Shown here: positions 43,145 through 52,523 of the stretch, piece after piece
Layout: the number at the start of each line of letters is the position of its first letter
Numbering within the stretch: the stretch's first letter is position 1
NCBI RefSeq assembly: GCF_026127265.1
Contig: NZ_WWFG01000004.1
Span: 1-64,000, forward strand
DNA from: Nostoc sp. KVJ3
GTDB lineage: Bacteria; Cyanobacteriota; Cyanobacteriia; Cyanobacteriales; Nostocaceae
Reading direction: 5' to 3'
Length of the DNA: 64,000 nt
Made by a program: the position numbers and the translations under genes
Notes under the pieces: model-generated
Told to the model about the DNA's origin: nothing
Database searches by the model: none
The model's input: only the letters and a program-made list of their open reading frames with translations

Positions 43145-44309
43145 CGGTCGTTTCTCCTAAGTAAAGTTTTTTCATTTCTGATAAAGCAACGGTTCCAGGA
43201 TTTTCGGGAATCAACAAATTACTTTCTGGAATACAAGATTTCAGTAATCTTTCTTTAATCAACATCTGCACGGGCGCGATCGCAAACGCACCGCCACACA
43301 AAGTTACTTTGCTGCGTCTGGCTTTCACGGACACGTCATCTAGGGCGTAAGCCAAGGGAGAATCTTTCATCCATGAATGAATCGCGTTCTCTAACTCAGT
43401 CCCAATGTCTTCCCCATCAGGTGCAATCGCGCTTATGCCGTTATCACCAACGGTTGCAGTTTCTAAAATCTCGCGCAGTTGGGAGGGGCGAATCATTTTA
43501 GAAGAATCGGTGTTGCTCAAAGCTCTCGAGAATTCTTTGATTAGTGTGGCAACACCACCGCCACCATTGGGACTACAAGTTACCCGTTTTGGTAATTTGC
43601 CGAGATTACTGTATTCGCTGATTGTGGCTGTACCATACCCAATATCAAAAGTATGGAACTGTTTATCGTCAAAGCGTTCGCTTGCCCAAAGTGACGCGCC
43701 ATATCCCTCTGGAAATCCCAGAAAGCCAAGTTTAGAGAAGCACAAACGGTATCTAACACCATCTACCGCTATCCACTTGCATTGTTCAATGGCTTTTTTT
43801 AGTTCTAATGGGGAAGCTAGCGAGAGCGTTGATAAACGAATGTGCAAGGTTCTACGCTTGGCGCTTGTACCCGTGGACAACTCAAGCAGATTCGGCAGAG
43901 ATGCGATTGCACCTAATGCAAGGATGGGGAAGTAGTCTACTTTGTGATTCTCGGAATCACTCATTGCTATATATTCCTTACCTTGCAGTCTGGCTGAGTC
44001 GCCTACAACCCAATGCTCTACAACATCTTTGTTGTTTTCATCTTTGCCTCGGCTTAGGCTGAAAGCTCCTAATTCTCCAAATGGTACTGATGGCACACAA
44101 CACACCAAAGATTCGGTCTTCATTACTGGTGTTGTGCCAGTTTCGTTATTAACGAAAGCCTGATATTTAATACTGGAGCGCCCAGCATCTAGCATCAAAT
44201 GAATTACCTTTTTTGATGGCATTGATGCTTTCTCTGTTATGGTTTCAGCCTCGTTTGTGTTGGGTGCGTCCGTGCTTATAGATGTTGGTTGTTTTTTAGG
44301 TCTTGACAT
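43125..44309 (-). CDS. ParM/StbA-like actin ATPase, module B
   Basis: 394 aa with a disordered Thr/Ala-rich start and the actin motifs LMLDAGRSSIKY (near 38-49), TFDIGYGTATI (near 212-222) and VTLCGGAFAIAP (near 343-354). It should polymerise and segregate plasmid copies with the ParR-like protein. First gene of the minus-strand operon. The divergent rep operon starts about 570 nt away, with repeats and a small gene between. A second partition ATPase (ParA at 28.1 kb) lies on the same former plasmid. Confidence 0.8.
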   Translation of the reverse strand: MSRPKKQPTSISTDAPNTNEAETITEKASMPSKKVIHLMLDAGRSSIKYQAFVNNETGTTPVMKTESLVCCVPSVPFGELGAFSLSRGKDENNKDVVEHWVVGDSARLQGKEYIAMSDSENHKVDYFPILALGAIASLPNLLELSTGTSAKRRTLHIRLSTLSLASPLELKKAIEQCKWIAVDGVRYRLCFSKLGFLGFPEGYGASLWASERFDDKQFHTFDIGYGTATISEYSNLGKLPKRVTCSPNGGGGVATLIKEFSRALSNTDSSKMIRPSQLREILETATVGDNGISAIAPDGEDIGTELENAIHSWMKDSPLAYALDDVSVKARRSKVTLCGGAFAIAPVQMLIKERLLKSCIPESNLLIPENPGTVALSEMKKLYLGETTDVNQAA

Positions 44310-44372
44310 ATCGTTTTACCCTCAACTTTTTATCGTCACTGTCACTTGGGAAAGTAGTCATCATCAACTAAC

Positions 44373-44490
44373 GTTTCATGTTTCATGTTTCATGTTTAAG
44401 GCTCGTGAAAGTATCGTTTCACGGTTCTTGTGAGGCTGAAACATTGATGCAACCGTTGAAACTGTTTCATGAAACGTATCTATGAAACAC
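44373..44490. promoter_or_regulatory. GTTTCAT iterons, candidate centromere/operator of ParM module B
   Basis: Three tandem heptamers GTTTCAT (44373-44393), further GTTTCA and TGAAAC units, and a perfect 12-bp palindrome GTTTCATGAAAC (44464-44475) lie just upstream of the actin gene. Clustered direct and inverted repeats ahead of a ParM gene are the usual form of parC/parR-binding sites. Confidence 0.6.
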
Positions 44491-44654
44491 TACTGAGTAT
44501 TTTGGCTCCCAGTAGCAGTAGTCTGTGCCAGCATCGAATTTTGCAAAATCTGGAGTAAAAGGAAGTTAACTACTTCTGCATGGTCATTAATGCCTAATTC
44601 CTGCGCTTTATTGCTGATAAATGGGTGTAGAGATTGCCTGATTGTTACTCGCAT
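44490..44654 (-). CDS. Small 54-aa protein with strong ribosome site, module B
   Basis: Starts ATG at 44654 with GAGGAGG 6 nt upstream, the best Shine-Dalgarno in the region. The sequence MRVTIRQSLHPFISNKAQ then HAEVVNFLLLQILQN looks like a small RHH or antitoxin-like protein. It is transcribed toward the actin gene through the GTTTCAT repeats. Too short for usual gene finders. Probably a further DNA-binding component; no homologue is seen in module A. Confidence 0.6.
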   Translation of the reverse strand: MRVTIRQSLHPFISNKAQELGINDHAEVVNFLLLQILQNSMLAQTTATGSQNTQ

Positions 44655-44883
44655 AAATCCTCCTCAAAATAAATTTGCAGGCTAAAGTCGCCAAGAATAT
44701 GTGTATCTTGTCTGCCATTGGCGTTTTTGCCTTGCTTATGAGTGCTATAGTAGATGATAGCTACTGAAGTTGTCAACTAAAATATTCAAGCTTCAACCCT
44801 GTTAAACTAAAAAAGCTTACAGAGTAAGAGTCTTAAAGGATATAGTTGAGTAAAGATTCAGTAAGCTATTGAAGTGAGTAGAA

Positions 44884-45075
44884 ATGGGAGTAACAAAAAA
44901 GGCTAAAGTAATGTTTACTTGCGAACATGAAACAAAATCGGATTTAGAAGCGTGGGCCAAATCCGAGCGAAGAACTGTCTCGAATTTAGTTGAAGGGGTA
45001 GTTGTTGCCGCCCTTGCCAACTGGAAAGAATCTGTGTCTACAGATGCGATCGCTAAAAACAAATCAAATGATTAA
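44884..45075 (+). CDS. Ribbon-helix-helix regulator, module B
   Basis: 63 aa. KKAKVMFTCEHETKSDLEAW then RRTVSNLVEGVVVAALANW, a CopG/Arc-like fold related to the module A regulator at 16100-16270 (shared FTCE.ET, SNLVE). Its last codons overlap the next small ORF. Expected to be an autorepressor of the rep operon. Confidence 0.65.
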   Translation: MGVTKKAKVMFTCEHETKSDLEAWAKSERRTVSNLVEGVVVAALANWKESVSTDAIAKNKSND

Positions 45076-45256
45076 CCCATCTGCCATTGATTTAAAATCA
45101 CTCCCCTGGCTTCTCCCCGTTTTGACAGCTATCAGCGATCGCGATTGGGTACGGTTCAAGGAACTTGAAGTAAGTTTTGCTCCCCGCTCATGGGATGGAA
45201 ACTTGGGCAGATGTTTTCAACTGGAGAATCATGCCCGCGCTAGAGCCAGAGGCTAA
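45068..45256 (+). CDS. Small ORF coupled to RHH gene, module B
   Basis: 62 aa from the ATG overlapping the RHH stop by 8 nt, the same arrangement as in module A. Sequence INPSAIDLKSLPWLLPVLTA, then DRDWVRFKELEVSF. No family recognised and no clear similarity to the module A small ORF. Coupled translation is the main argument that it is a gene. Confidence 0.45.
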   Translation: MINPSAIDLKSLPWLLPVLTAISDRDWVRFKELEVSFAPRSWDGNLGRCFQLENHARARARG

Positions 45257-45795
45257 AAGATGGCTGTTAGTCCAGAAATGCAGCCAAGGTATTAAGTCAG
45301 TCAAAATTTTAGATTAATGTCTTCTTGAAGCAGCATCAACAAATTGAATTATTCTTAGTCACACTACTAGTATTAATATAGTGAGGTGTTTATTTGGTTT
45401 TTAATATTAGTTGAAAACTTGTAATAGCTTTGCTGTGTCTTGGCTTGAGAAAAATAGATAAATTGTTTTATTTTATAAAGCTGAGATATTTATTATTTTT
45501 TTGCCTGAGATAATTTACTATGTAATGAGACTATACCCTTAGTCCATCTTTTCTAAGTGTCATGTCACCCGATATACATAAGAAAAGAATGCCTCCCCAG
45601 GACTCAACTTGTTGATAGCAAGTTCTTTAACAGTCCAAGAAGACACCCGTCGAAAAAGATTTAAATTTCTTTATAACCTAATGTTATCAGTTCCAAGAAC
45701 TTCCTACAACGGGTTTGACGAGAAATTTGATTAAAGTCTTGGTAAATCTTCAGGGGAGGTAAAGCGCACCTCATTTACCTCATAAGGATTCACCA
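45257..45795 (+). promoter_or_regulatory. Long rep leader with alternative hairpins, module B
   Basis: 540 nt without a gene. At the 3' end GAGGTAAA (45756-45763) can pair with TTTACCTC (45774-45781), or GAGGT with the closer ACCTC, so the two hairpins exclude each other just ahead of the rep start at 45796. The length is typical for leaders controlled by an antisense RNA, as reported for related cyanobacterial plasmids, but no antisense promoter is proven here. Confidence 0.45.
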
Positions 45796-48700
45796 ATGGT
45801 AGCCACCTTTAACGGTTCTAGTACTACTGCTACAAATGACGTTCGTGGACATCTAGATCAACTGACTCCAGCCCCACTATTATCTGAACCCAGGAATCAG
45901 GCGACACAGCCCAATAGTGTTGAGCAAATCTGGACTAACGAGAGCGTTAAACAGCATTGGATTTCATTTGGCGCTTTCAAAGATTTTATTAAGCAGAAGT
46001 TTGGGCGTGACCGACTTTGTGCAGAGCAGTTTGACGCGATGATTGAGTTTACAGACTCACCGTACCGGATAGCCGAGGCTTTAAGGTGGAAAAAACCATA
46101 TTCCGGCGTTGTGTATGCTGCGCTGATGCTGAATGCAGATGGTAGCGTCTGGCATTCAATTTTGAGTCTACCAAACGATGATGGCACAAAGCCATACAAA
46201 CGGCTGGCTCCATCTAAGAATGGAGATCAGTGCTTCTATCCTCGCGTCGTCCCCATTATTAGAAGGCTCGTTGAGCAACAGCTAGGACTTGAGAAAGGCA
46301 GTATCCCGGATGATGTGGATTTCTATGAATGGTTAGCCAATTCCGAGTTACCTGTAATTACGACCGAAGGCGGGGAAAAACTGTTTAGTCTAATCTGTCA
46401 GGGATACCCCGCCACCACCAACTACGGCGCGACCTGTGGGGTAGATAAAAAGACCAAGCGATTCAAGCCCAGCTTACAACTCTTGATGAATCGCCCTAGA
46501 ACCTTGTTAGTTGCCTATGACATGGATTCTAAGCCCTCGGTCGTAGCATCTGTAAACAAGGGGATTGATGCACTGTCTTATGCGGCGCAAAAAGTAGGCT
46601 CCACCGTATCGCGCCCCACCTGGGACGAGTCACTAGGCAAAGGGATTGATGACTTGTTGCTGACACCAAACGGTGAAACGCTTTGGGCCCAAAGCTATAA
46701 TTCAGCACTATGTTTTGGCATAGTCACCAAAATGCTGGGCATTGGGGCGGTAGACGAGGTAAATAGTTTTGAACAACTCGAACAACTTTCTCAACTCTAC
46801 GGCACGATTGTAGAGTTAAATATTTTGAAAACTCGCATGAGTGCGGATAATCTAATCGCGGCACTAAATCAGCAAATCAGAGAATTGACCCACGGCAAAG
46901 ATGCCGTTGAGTCTAAGTCTCATCAGTCAAAGTCTTATCAGTCGAAGTCGAAACTTATCCCGGCTGACATACTGGCATTTGAATTAGCAGAAGATTATCG
47001 AGAACGTCTCAAGTACTGCAACGAATACAAGGAATGGAAGTACTATCTAGGTGATGATTCGGGATTGTGGAAATCCCTTGACGATCACATGATCGAAACA
47101 ATGATTCAGGGAATATTAGATGCCCGTTCAATTGTTGGCTATGGCACTGATAGCTATATAGTCAATATTCGCAAATTCATGGCGCGACGGCTAACTGTTG
47201 AAACGTGGCCCCAAAGAACAGACATCGTTCCATTCCTAGATGGCGTACTGGTTCTGGCTACTGGAAAGTTTGAGAAACACTCACCCGCTAATTATTTAAC
47301 CTGGACACTGCCCCATCGCTTTGATAATCCCTCTCTTCGAGATTGGCCAACAATTCGCGGTTGGTTTCAGGAAGTAACGGAGGGCGACTCCCAAAAAATA
47401 CAAACCCTCATCTGTTTTGCAGCTGCCACACTCAGAGGTATGTCTCATCTCCAAAAAATTCTTTACCTCTGGGGCAATGGCGGCAATGGTAAAGGCATTT
47501 ACTCCGATATTCTTCAGGCGTTAGTCGGCTCAGAGAATACTTGGAGTGGCAAAATTGAAAACTTGGATAATCCTAATTTCCTGGTAGACATCAACAACAA
47601 ACGCTCAGTCATTTTTGAGGATCAAGATAAGGTCAATGGCGGTTTGCAAACTTTCAAAACCCTGACGGGGGGAGGAAGCACCAAAGCCAAGGAAGTTTAT
47701 AAAAAAGCTTGTGATGTCAGACTTGCTGCCACAGTCTTAATTACTTCCAATTATGCGGCGCTCCAAGGCTCTGGGGTCGGCAGATGGCTCAAAAGGCGGT
47801 TGATTGTAGTAAACATGAATTACTGTCCACCAATTGTAGATACTCACCTCAGAGAGAAGCTCTACCCAGAGATGGGAGCCTTCACCCAGTACCTACTTAC
47901 CATTCCAGAGAGTGAAATAATTAACACTCTCAATGGAAAAAACTCTACTGGCTATGATCTCGCTTACTGGGAAATGGCGCAGATGACTGACTCCATCGCG
48001 GCTTGGGTGGAACGGCATATTGTGCGAGATTTATCAGGAGTTGTCAAAGTTGGCTCTAACAAAAACGAATGGCAAAGTAGCAGCTACCGCCCCGAAATCA
48101 GCACACTGTTTGGCTCCTACCATCACTACTGCCAAAATTCTGGGCAACAAGGCAAGAGCTTACCCAATTTCACCCCAGACTTACTGCAAGTCTTAAATCA
48201 TGTGCTGGGATGGTCTGATGTTAAGCAGGAAAAAACCAGAACTGGCAGTCATTTTTACGGTATTCGGTTAAGAGGCGCTTTCGATGAGGCTCCGTTCCCT
48301 TCCGAATCTTCAATCACTTCCAATCAGGCTGGTGATGGAGGTGTGACGGACAAGGTTATGGATATGGTGATGGACTCAAAGCCTTATGGTGACGGATGTG
48401 ATGGACATTTACAGAAAAATCTTTTTGTAAACGAGGTAAATAATCATCCATCTAATTTTTTGAAGAGTGAAAGTTTGGGCGATGAGAAAACAGATTTTGT
48501 AGAAAGTTTGGGCAAAACTCTATCACCTCCATCACAACCATCACCTGAGACAGCTATAACCCATACTCCACAAGCATTACCATCTATCGAGCCAAACCAT
48601 CACCAAACCATCACCAATCCGTCACCGACTCCATCAGCATCCGTCACCACCCGCGAACCCGTTAAAGGAGATCGTGTGAAGCTGCTTTCAAGCGACGAAG

Positions 48701-48861
48701 AATATAAAATCTCTTGGGTTTCCTGTGGTAGTGATAAAGTGCTTTTGGTTTCTGCCCTCACCGGACAACCGCTCACTGCACCTTCACCGTTGCGTCCTGG
48801 TGCTGCGGCAGGTGGATTAAATCTCATTGATGTTAGTGAACTGAAGTTTTTGGATACTTAG
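45796..48861 (+). CDS. DUF3854 plasmid Rep protein (primase-helicase), module B
   Basis: 1021 aa. The primase-like N-terminal half includes the TOPRIM-type VITTEGGEKLFS (near 194-205) and LVAYDMDSKPS (near 238-248). The SF3/D5-like helicase has Walker A GNGGNGKG (near 559-566), Walker B-like SVIFEDQDK and the LITSNYAALQ sensor. The Ser/Pro-rich linker (850-960) and a small C-terminal domain (GDRVKLLSSDEEYKISWVSC) resemble the end of the module A Rep. It lacks the module A zinc ribbon. CyRepA-type initiator of the former plasmid. Confidence 0.8.
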   Translation: MVATFNGSSTTATNDVRGHLDQLTPAPLLSEPRNQATQPNSVEQIWTNESVKQHWISFGAFKDFIKQKFGRDRLCAEQFDAMIEFTDSPYRIAEALRWKKPYSGVVYAALMLNADGSVWHSILSLPNDDGTKPYKRLAPSKNGDQCFYPRVVPIIRRLVEQQLGLEKGSIPDDVDFYEWLANSELPVITTEGGEKLFSLICQGYPATTNYGATCGVDKKTKRFKPSLQLLMNRPRTLLVAYDMDSKPSVVASVNKGIDALSYAAQKVGSTVSRPTWDESLGKGIDDLLLTPNGETLWAQSYNSALCFGIVTKMLGIGAVDEVNSFEQLEQLSQLYGTIVELNILKTRMSADNLIAALNQQIRELTHGKDAVESKSHQSKSYQSKSKLIPADILAFELAEDYRERLKYCNEYKEWKYYLGDDSGLWKSLDDHMIETMIQGILDARSIVGYGTDSYIVNIRKFMARRLTVETWPQRTDIVPFLDGVLVLATGKFEKHSPANYLTWTLPHRFDNPSLRDWPTIRGWFQEVTEGDSQKIQTLICFAAATLRGMSHLQKILYLWGNGGNGKGIYSDILQALVGSENTWSGKIENLDNPNFLVDINNKRSVIFEDQDKVNGGLQTFKTLTGGGSTKAKEVYKKACDVRLAATVLITSNYAALQGSGVGRWLKRRLIVVNMNYCPPIVDTHLREKLYPEMGAFTQYLLTIPESEIINTLNGKNSTGYDLAYWEMAQMTDSIAAWVERHIVRDLSGVVKVGSNKNEWQSSSYRPEISTLFGSYHHYCQNSGQQGKSLPNFTPDLLQVLNHVLGWSDVKQEKTRTGSHFYGIRLRGAFDEAPFPSESSITSNQAGDGGVTDKVMDMVMDSKPYGDGCDGHLQKNLFVNEVNNHPSNFLKSESLGDEKTDFVESLGKTLSPPSQPSPETAITHTPQALPSIEPNHHQTITNPSPTPSASVTTREPVKGDRVKLLSSDEEYKISWVSCGSDKVLLVSALTGQPLTAPSPLRPGAAAGGLNLIDVSELKFLDT

Positions 48862-49079
48862 GGCAACTAATAACAGGATCTCGCGCAGTTGGTCGGTTCA
48901 GATGTATCGCGTTCTCTATGATTGTCCGAGTTGGGGAAGTGACTTGATTGTGCTTCAATTAACGGCTTTTGCGCTTTGCGATCAGCGTGTGTCAACTATC
49001 AAGTGGAGACAGATGATAATTGTTTGCAATAGTCGGTAATGAGTGGGGTTTGGCGACGAGAGATTAAGGTTTTAGGGGG

Positions 49080-49111
49080 TTAGGCGAACAAAGTATGATT
49101 TGCTAGCGTAA
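49080..49111. other. attP-type site next to the split integrase
   Basis: Left arm TTAGGCGAACAAA (49080-49092), spacer GTATGA (49093-49098), right arm TTTGCTAGCGTAA (49099-49111). The arms are inverted repeats of each other, the classic core of tyrosine recombinases. It ends 10 nt before the integrase ATG. The same left arm occurs at 50081-50093 and a related right arm at 56964-56976, with a different spacer. Confidence 0.75.
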
Positions 49112-49121
49112 AATATTCCCT

Positions 49122-49519
49122 ATGAAAATCAATCGCTTTGGCAAAGCCGAAATCCTAAACCCTCAAGAGATAACCTTACTATTTAGCGAGGGACTTGTTA
49201 AGCCCCGCGATCGCGCAATGTTTGGCGTGTGCCTCTACGCGGCTGCCCGAATTAACGAGAGCTGCACTTTGCAACGCGGCGATGTCATCGGCACTAGGGG
49301 CATTAGACCCAAGCTGATTATTAGAGCTTATAACACCAAGGGGGGGCAGGATACCAGAGAAATTCAAGTACATCCCAAACTGAAGGAATTTTTAGAAGAA
49401 TATAGCATTGAGTTAAAAGGGAGAAATCCTCATTTGTTCCCCGGTCGTCACGGGCTGGGGCATATCCATAAGGCCAGTGCTGACCGAATATTACGTGAGG
49501 CACTGCGGCGGGTCGATTT
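49122..49519 (+). pseudogene. Tyrosine integrase, N-terminal half
   Basis: Encodes MKINRFGKAEILNPQEITLL to EALRRVD, including the first catalytic Arg (AARINESC). It is cut by the 306-bp element after a GATTT (49515-49519). The missing half with HxxR and Tyr lies at 21308-21496, 28 kb away, after the other copy of the element. Together they make the 193-aa enzyme present intact at 55854-56435. Confidence 0.9.
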
Positions 49520-49825
49520 GGGATACAGCCGGGATACGGGTAAATTGGGACACATTGTAAAGTTTTGTAACGTTAAAGAGTCGAAACCATTGATTTAGCC
49601 TTGTTTCCTACCGGGGTTTTGATGTCAACTGAAGATGAAAACATCACCATAAATGGCCATTTATGGGCAAGTTTAAGAGACTGAATCGCGTGAAGAGTTG
49701 ATTTTAGTGTGCAAAAATTTGAATGTCTTAATACCATTTTTGGGCAAGTTAGTAAATCGCAAAATCGGTTTCTGCAACATTTGTTTACAACGTGTCCCAA
49801 ATTGCAGGTATCCCGGCTGTACCCC
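49520..49825 (+). mobile_element. 306-bp Tn3-like miniature element, copy 2
   Basis: Appears identical in sequence and orientation to 21002-21307. It is followed by TGGTA, while copy 1 is preceded by CTGAA, so the outer flanks do not form a target duplication. The inner flanks, GATTT before this copy and GATTT after copy 1, do. This is the signature of recombination between two elements. Confidence 0.85.
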
Positions 49826-49944
49826 TGGTAAGGATGGCAGAACTGTACCAAAAAAGTGAATTGCTCACATTTGATAGTGATTTTAGGATTTATAGGAAGA
49901 ATCGGAATCAATTAATTTCTGTGATTATGCCAGAAGAACTGTGA
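49826..49944 (+). pseudogene. C-terminal fragment of a VapC-like PIN toxin
   Basis: Reads MAELYQKSELLTFDSDFRIY then RKNRNQLISVIMPEEL and stop, the typical end of a PIN-domain protein. The N-terminal part is missing where the 306-bp element begins. Not related to the intact PIN gene at 29521. Confidence 0.75.
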
Positions 49945-50080
49945 GCCGAAAAGAGCTTTTATCAGCTTAAATAAGAATTACTTATGCTTTCACGAGGGAA
50001 TCAGGCATACAGCCAGTGTGATTCATAAGCATTATTAAACCCTCGGCTTACTGTTCACGAAAAATTAGGGTAAAGGAGGT

Positions 50081-50113
50081 TTAGGCGAACAAAATTTCCA
50101 AAGTCAGCGTAAA
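50081..50113. other. Hybrid att junction 1 in the S9 gene
   Basis: Integrase-type left arm TTAGGCGAACAAA (50081-50093), spacer ATTTCC (50094-50099), then S9-gene sequence AAAGTCAGCGTAA. The same spacer recurs at junction 2 (56977-56982, reverse complement GGAAAT). This junction joins mobile-element DNA on the left to the S9 N-terminal half on the right. Confidence 0.75.
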
Positions 50114-51608
50114 TAGCCTTTGAGAACGCTTCACCCCGTCCCGAACTACCCCGTGGATTAACTGCAACGACAACATAGCCGTGAGCTGCAAACATCTGCC
50201 AGTCAAACATAAACTGGTTTGTGTACTGATCGACTGGGCCACCATGAAGCTGAAGGAGTGTTGGGTATTTCTTTCCTGGTTGAAAATTTGGTGGTTTGAC
50301 TAAGAAACCGTGGATTTCGGTACCATCTTTACTCTTGAAACTAATTTCTTCTGTGGTTCCTAATAGAAGTTGGACAAGCAATTCCTGGTTTTGGTGCGAT
50401 ATTGGACGCAGTTGAGTGCCTTTGAGGGTGAAAACCTCACTCGGTTCCTGTGGCATTGAGGATAACAAGGCAATCCTATCGTCACCCCCGAAGTCAAAGG
50501 CGCTGATATTTCTACGTCCAGCTAGCAATCGCTCTATCTTGCCGCCTGCTACTGGTACTTTTGCGAGGTGAACATTACCATCGTCTTCCAGCAAAAACAG
50601 AATTGATTTGCCATCAGATGTAAAGCGTGGCTTAACAACATTGCGATCAAGATTTGCGGTTAACAAACGTGGAGTACCTCCTTCCGTTGGAATAACCGCA
50701 AGATGGTAAACGGCGTACTCAAGTAGCTTTTGAGGGCCTCCTTGCAGGTAGGCTATTAACTTCCCATCTGGACTCCAAACAGGTCGGCTACCCCAGGAGG
50801 GATCGCAATTGGGACTTTCATTGGTAGTTATTTGACGTACTTTTGCTCCTGGTTGGGCAACGATAGTGTAGACATCCCAATTGTTATGGCGATGAAAATC
50901 AACACCACGCTTGCTGACAAAAGCAATCTTGTTCCCATCTGGAGACCATTCGGGCAAATATTCATTAAACTCACCTGGTGCCAGAATATCTGCTTTGTGA
51001 GTTGCTAAGTCAAACACATAGAGATGTTGGCGACTTTTTCCGAGATATCCTTTAAAGCCATCAATGACAATTGGCTGCGCGGTCTTTTGTCCGTTCCGAG
51101 TTTCTTGCGGTGGATCTTGGGCGATTACAGCTAGTCGTTTCCCATCGGGCGCCCAAACCAAATCAGAAACACCTCCTGGAAAATCTGAAATCTTTTCTGC
51201 TTCTCCATCGGTAAGGTTCAGCAGCCAAATTTGATTGCCTCCACTCTTGGACTGACTACTGGAGAGAAAAGTCAGGTACTTTCCATCGGGACTGAAACGA
51301 GGGGAACTTTCGCTATCTTTGCTGTTAGTTAATTTTCGGGTGCGGGAGCCATCCCACGAAGTCATATAAATATGGTTGTTGACAGAATCATTATTGATAT
51401 CGGTACTCTCGACCGTATAAGCTATCCAGGCTCCATCGCGAGAAATTTGCGGTTCGCTGACTTGGTGGACAGCAGAGAGATCGTCTAGGGTAATCAGCCG
51501 CTTGGACGTTGCCTGAACGTTGAGATTCATATTGATCAAAGCAGCGATCACAACACAAGCTAATGCGAGTTCTCTCAACCTTTTCATTTTTGTTATAAAA
51601 ATTAGCAC
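50094..51608 (-). pseudogene. S9 prolyl oligopeptidase family peptidase, N-terminal half
   Basis: About 505 residues of an acylaminoacyl-peptidase-like enzyme: a signal peptide (LALACVVIAALINM), a beta-propeller with repeated WSPDG(N/K) units, and the start of the alpha/beta hydrolase (LQLHGGPVDQYTNQF, VVVAVNPRGSSGRGEAF). It is cut after YADFGN at the att spacer, before the catalytic Ser. The frame runs 13 codons into foreign DNA and stops at 50055. The missing catalytic end is at 56977-57477 on the other strand. Confidence 0.9.
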
Positions 51609-51640
51609 TGATGCTTATCTTACATCTGTTAGTCACAATG

Positions 51641-51916
51641 GTTGGGGTTTTTTATACGTCCCCTCGAAAAGGGGGAATAGCAAAAACGAGGTTTGGCATT
51701 ATTACCTTCAAATCCTTGTCAGCAAACTTTTTCCCACCAACGTGTCTCAGAAACTGTACTTTTTGAGACATACCAAAATCATGTCTCTTTTTATGTCTCA
51801 AAATACAATTCTCTCAAAGTCTAAGGAATAATGAGACGTTATCTTAGAAAATCTGCCGCTTCTCAGTCATAAAAATCCTAATCCTCCTTTTCGAGGGTTT
51901 GTACAAAAACCCCCAT
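51641..51916. repeat. MITE-like element with CCCTCGAAAAGG ends
   Basis: The left end (TTTTTATACGTCCCCTCGAA) and, read inward, the right end (GTTTTTGTACAAACCCTCGA) are inverted repeats of about 40 bp. Inside are several GTCTCA/TGAGAC words and no gene. One end of the same family occurs alone at 53943-53981. Confidence 0.6.
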
Positions 51917-51974
51917 CTTCTATCATCCTTGTTAAATAAGGCTTTGAAGCTAGATTGTCACTTCCTCAGCACAA

Positions 51975-52523
51975 TTACTCTATGATTTCTGTTTTGCATA
52001 ATTCCCATATCAACGCCTTACCTCGTGTTTCTATGAGCCGCATTCCGATTTTTTCTAGCACCCGCTTTGAAGCTATATTATCTGCATCGCATCCAGCCGT
52101 AACTTTTTCTATACCTGGTTGACAAAGCGTCCAATCCATCATTGCTTTTGTAGCTTCAGACGCATAACCTTGCTGTCGATATGATGGAACTATGATATAG
52201 CCTATTTCCACTGAACCTGTGGGATCTGGGAGAATTTTGAGCATAAGGTAACCAATGAGTGTCTTTTCTGCTTTATGAATGATTAAACTTCCCCATCCCC
52301 ATTCACTTTGTAACGGATTCTCGCACAGGATATCTGCAATTGTTGGCAAAGATTTACCAAATATTTCATTACGCCAGTTGGGTAAAACTGTAACCGCCAG
52401 AACTCTTGCTAATTCAGGATTCCCAATGATTGCTGCTTTTATTATTTCCTGCGTAAAGGGTACTAAATATAATGATTTAGTAACAATATTTTCCATGATT
52501 ATGTACTTAAAAATCTGGGACAC
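51975..52523 (-). CDS. GNAT acetyltransferase, RimJ/RimL type
   Basis: 182 aa. The fold is recognised from SLIIHKAEKTLIGYLML, then VEIGYIIVPSYRQQGYASEA (acetyl-CoA loop R-Q-Q-G-Y-A) and SKRVLEKIGMRL near the C-terminus. Members transfer acetyl groups to protein N-termini or small amines; the substrate is unknown. The start may be Met10 (MENIVTKS). Together with the next GNAT and the APC gene it makes the minus-strand segment that lies inside the inverted interval. Confidence 0.8.
   Translation of the reverse strand: MSQIFKYIIMENIVTKSLYLVPFTQEIIKAAIIGNPELARVLAVTVLPNWRNEIFGKSLPTIADILCENPLQSEWGWGSLIIHKAEKTLIGYLMLKILPDPTGSVEIGYIIVPSYRQQGYASEATKAMMDWTLCQPGIEKVTAGCDADNIASKRVLEKIGMRLIETRGKALIWELCKTEIIE

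Noticed and set aside
21002..49825. The two 306-bp elements as ends of one composite transposon
   Set aside because: A composite would have equal target duplications outside; instead the matching GATTT lies inside, which indicates plasmid integration by recombination.
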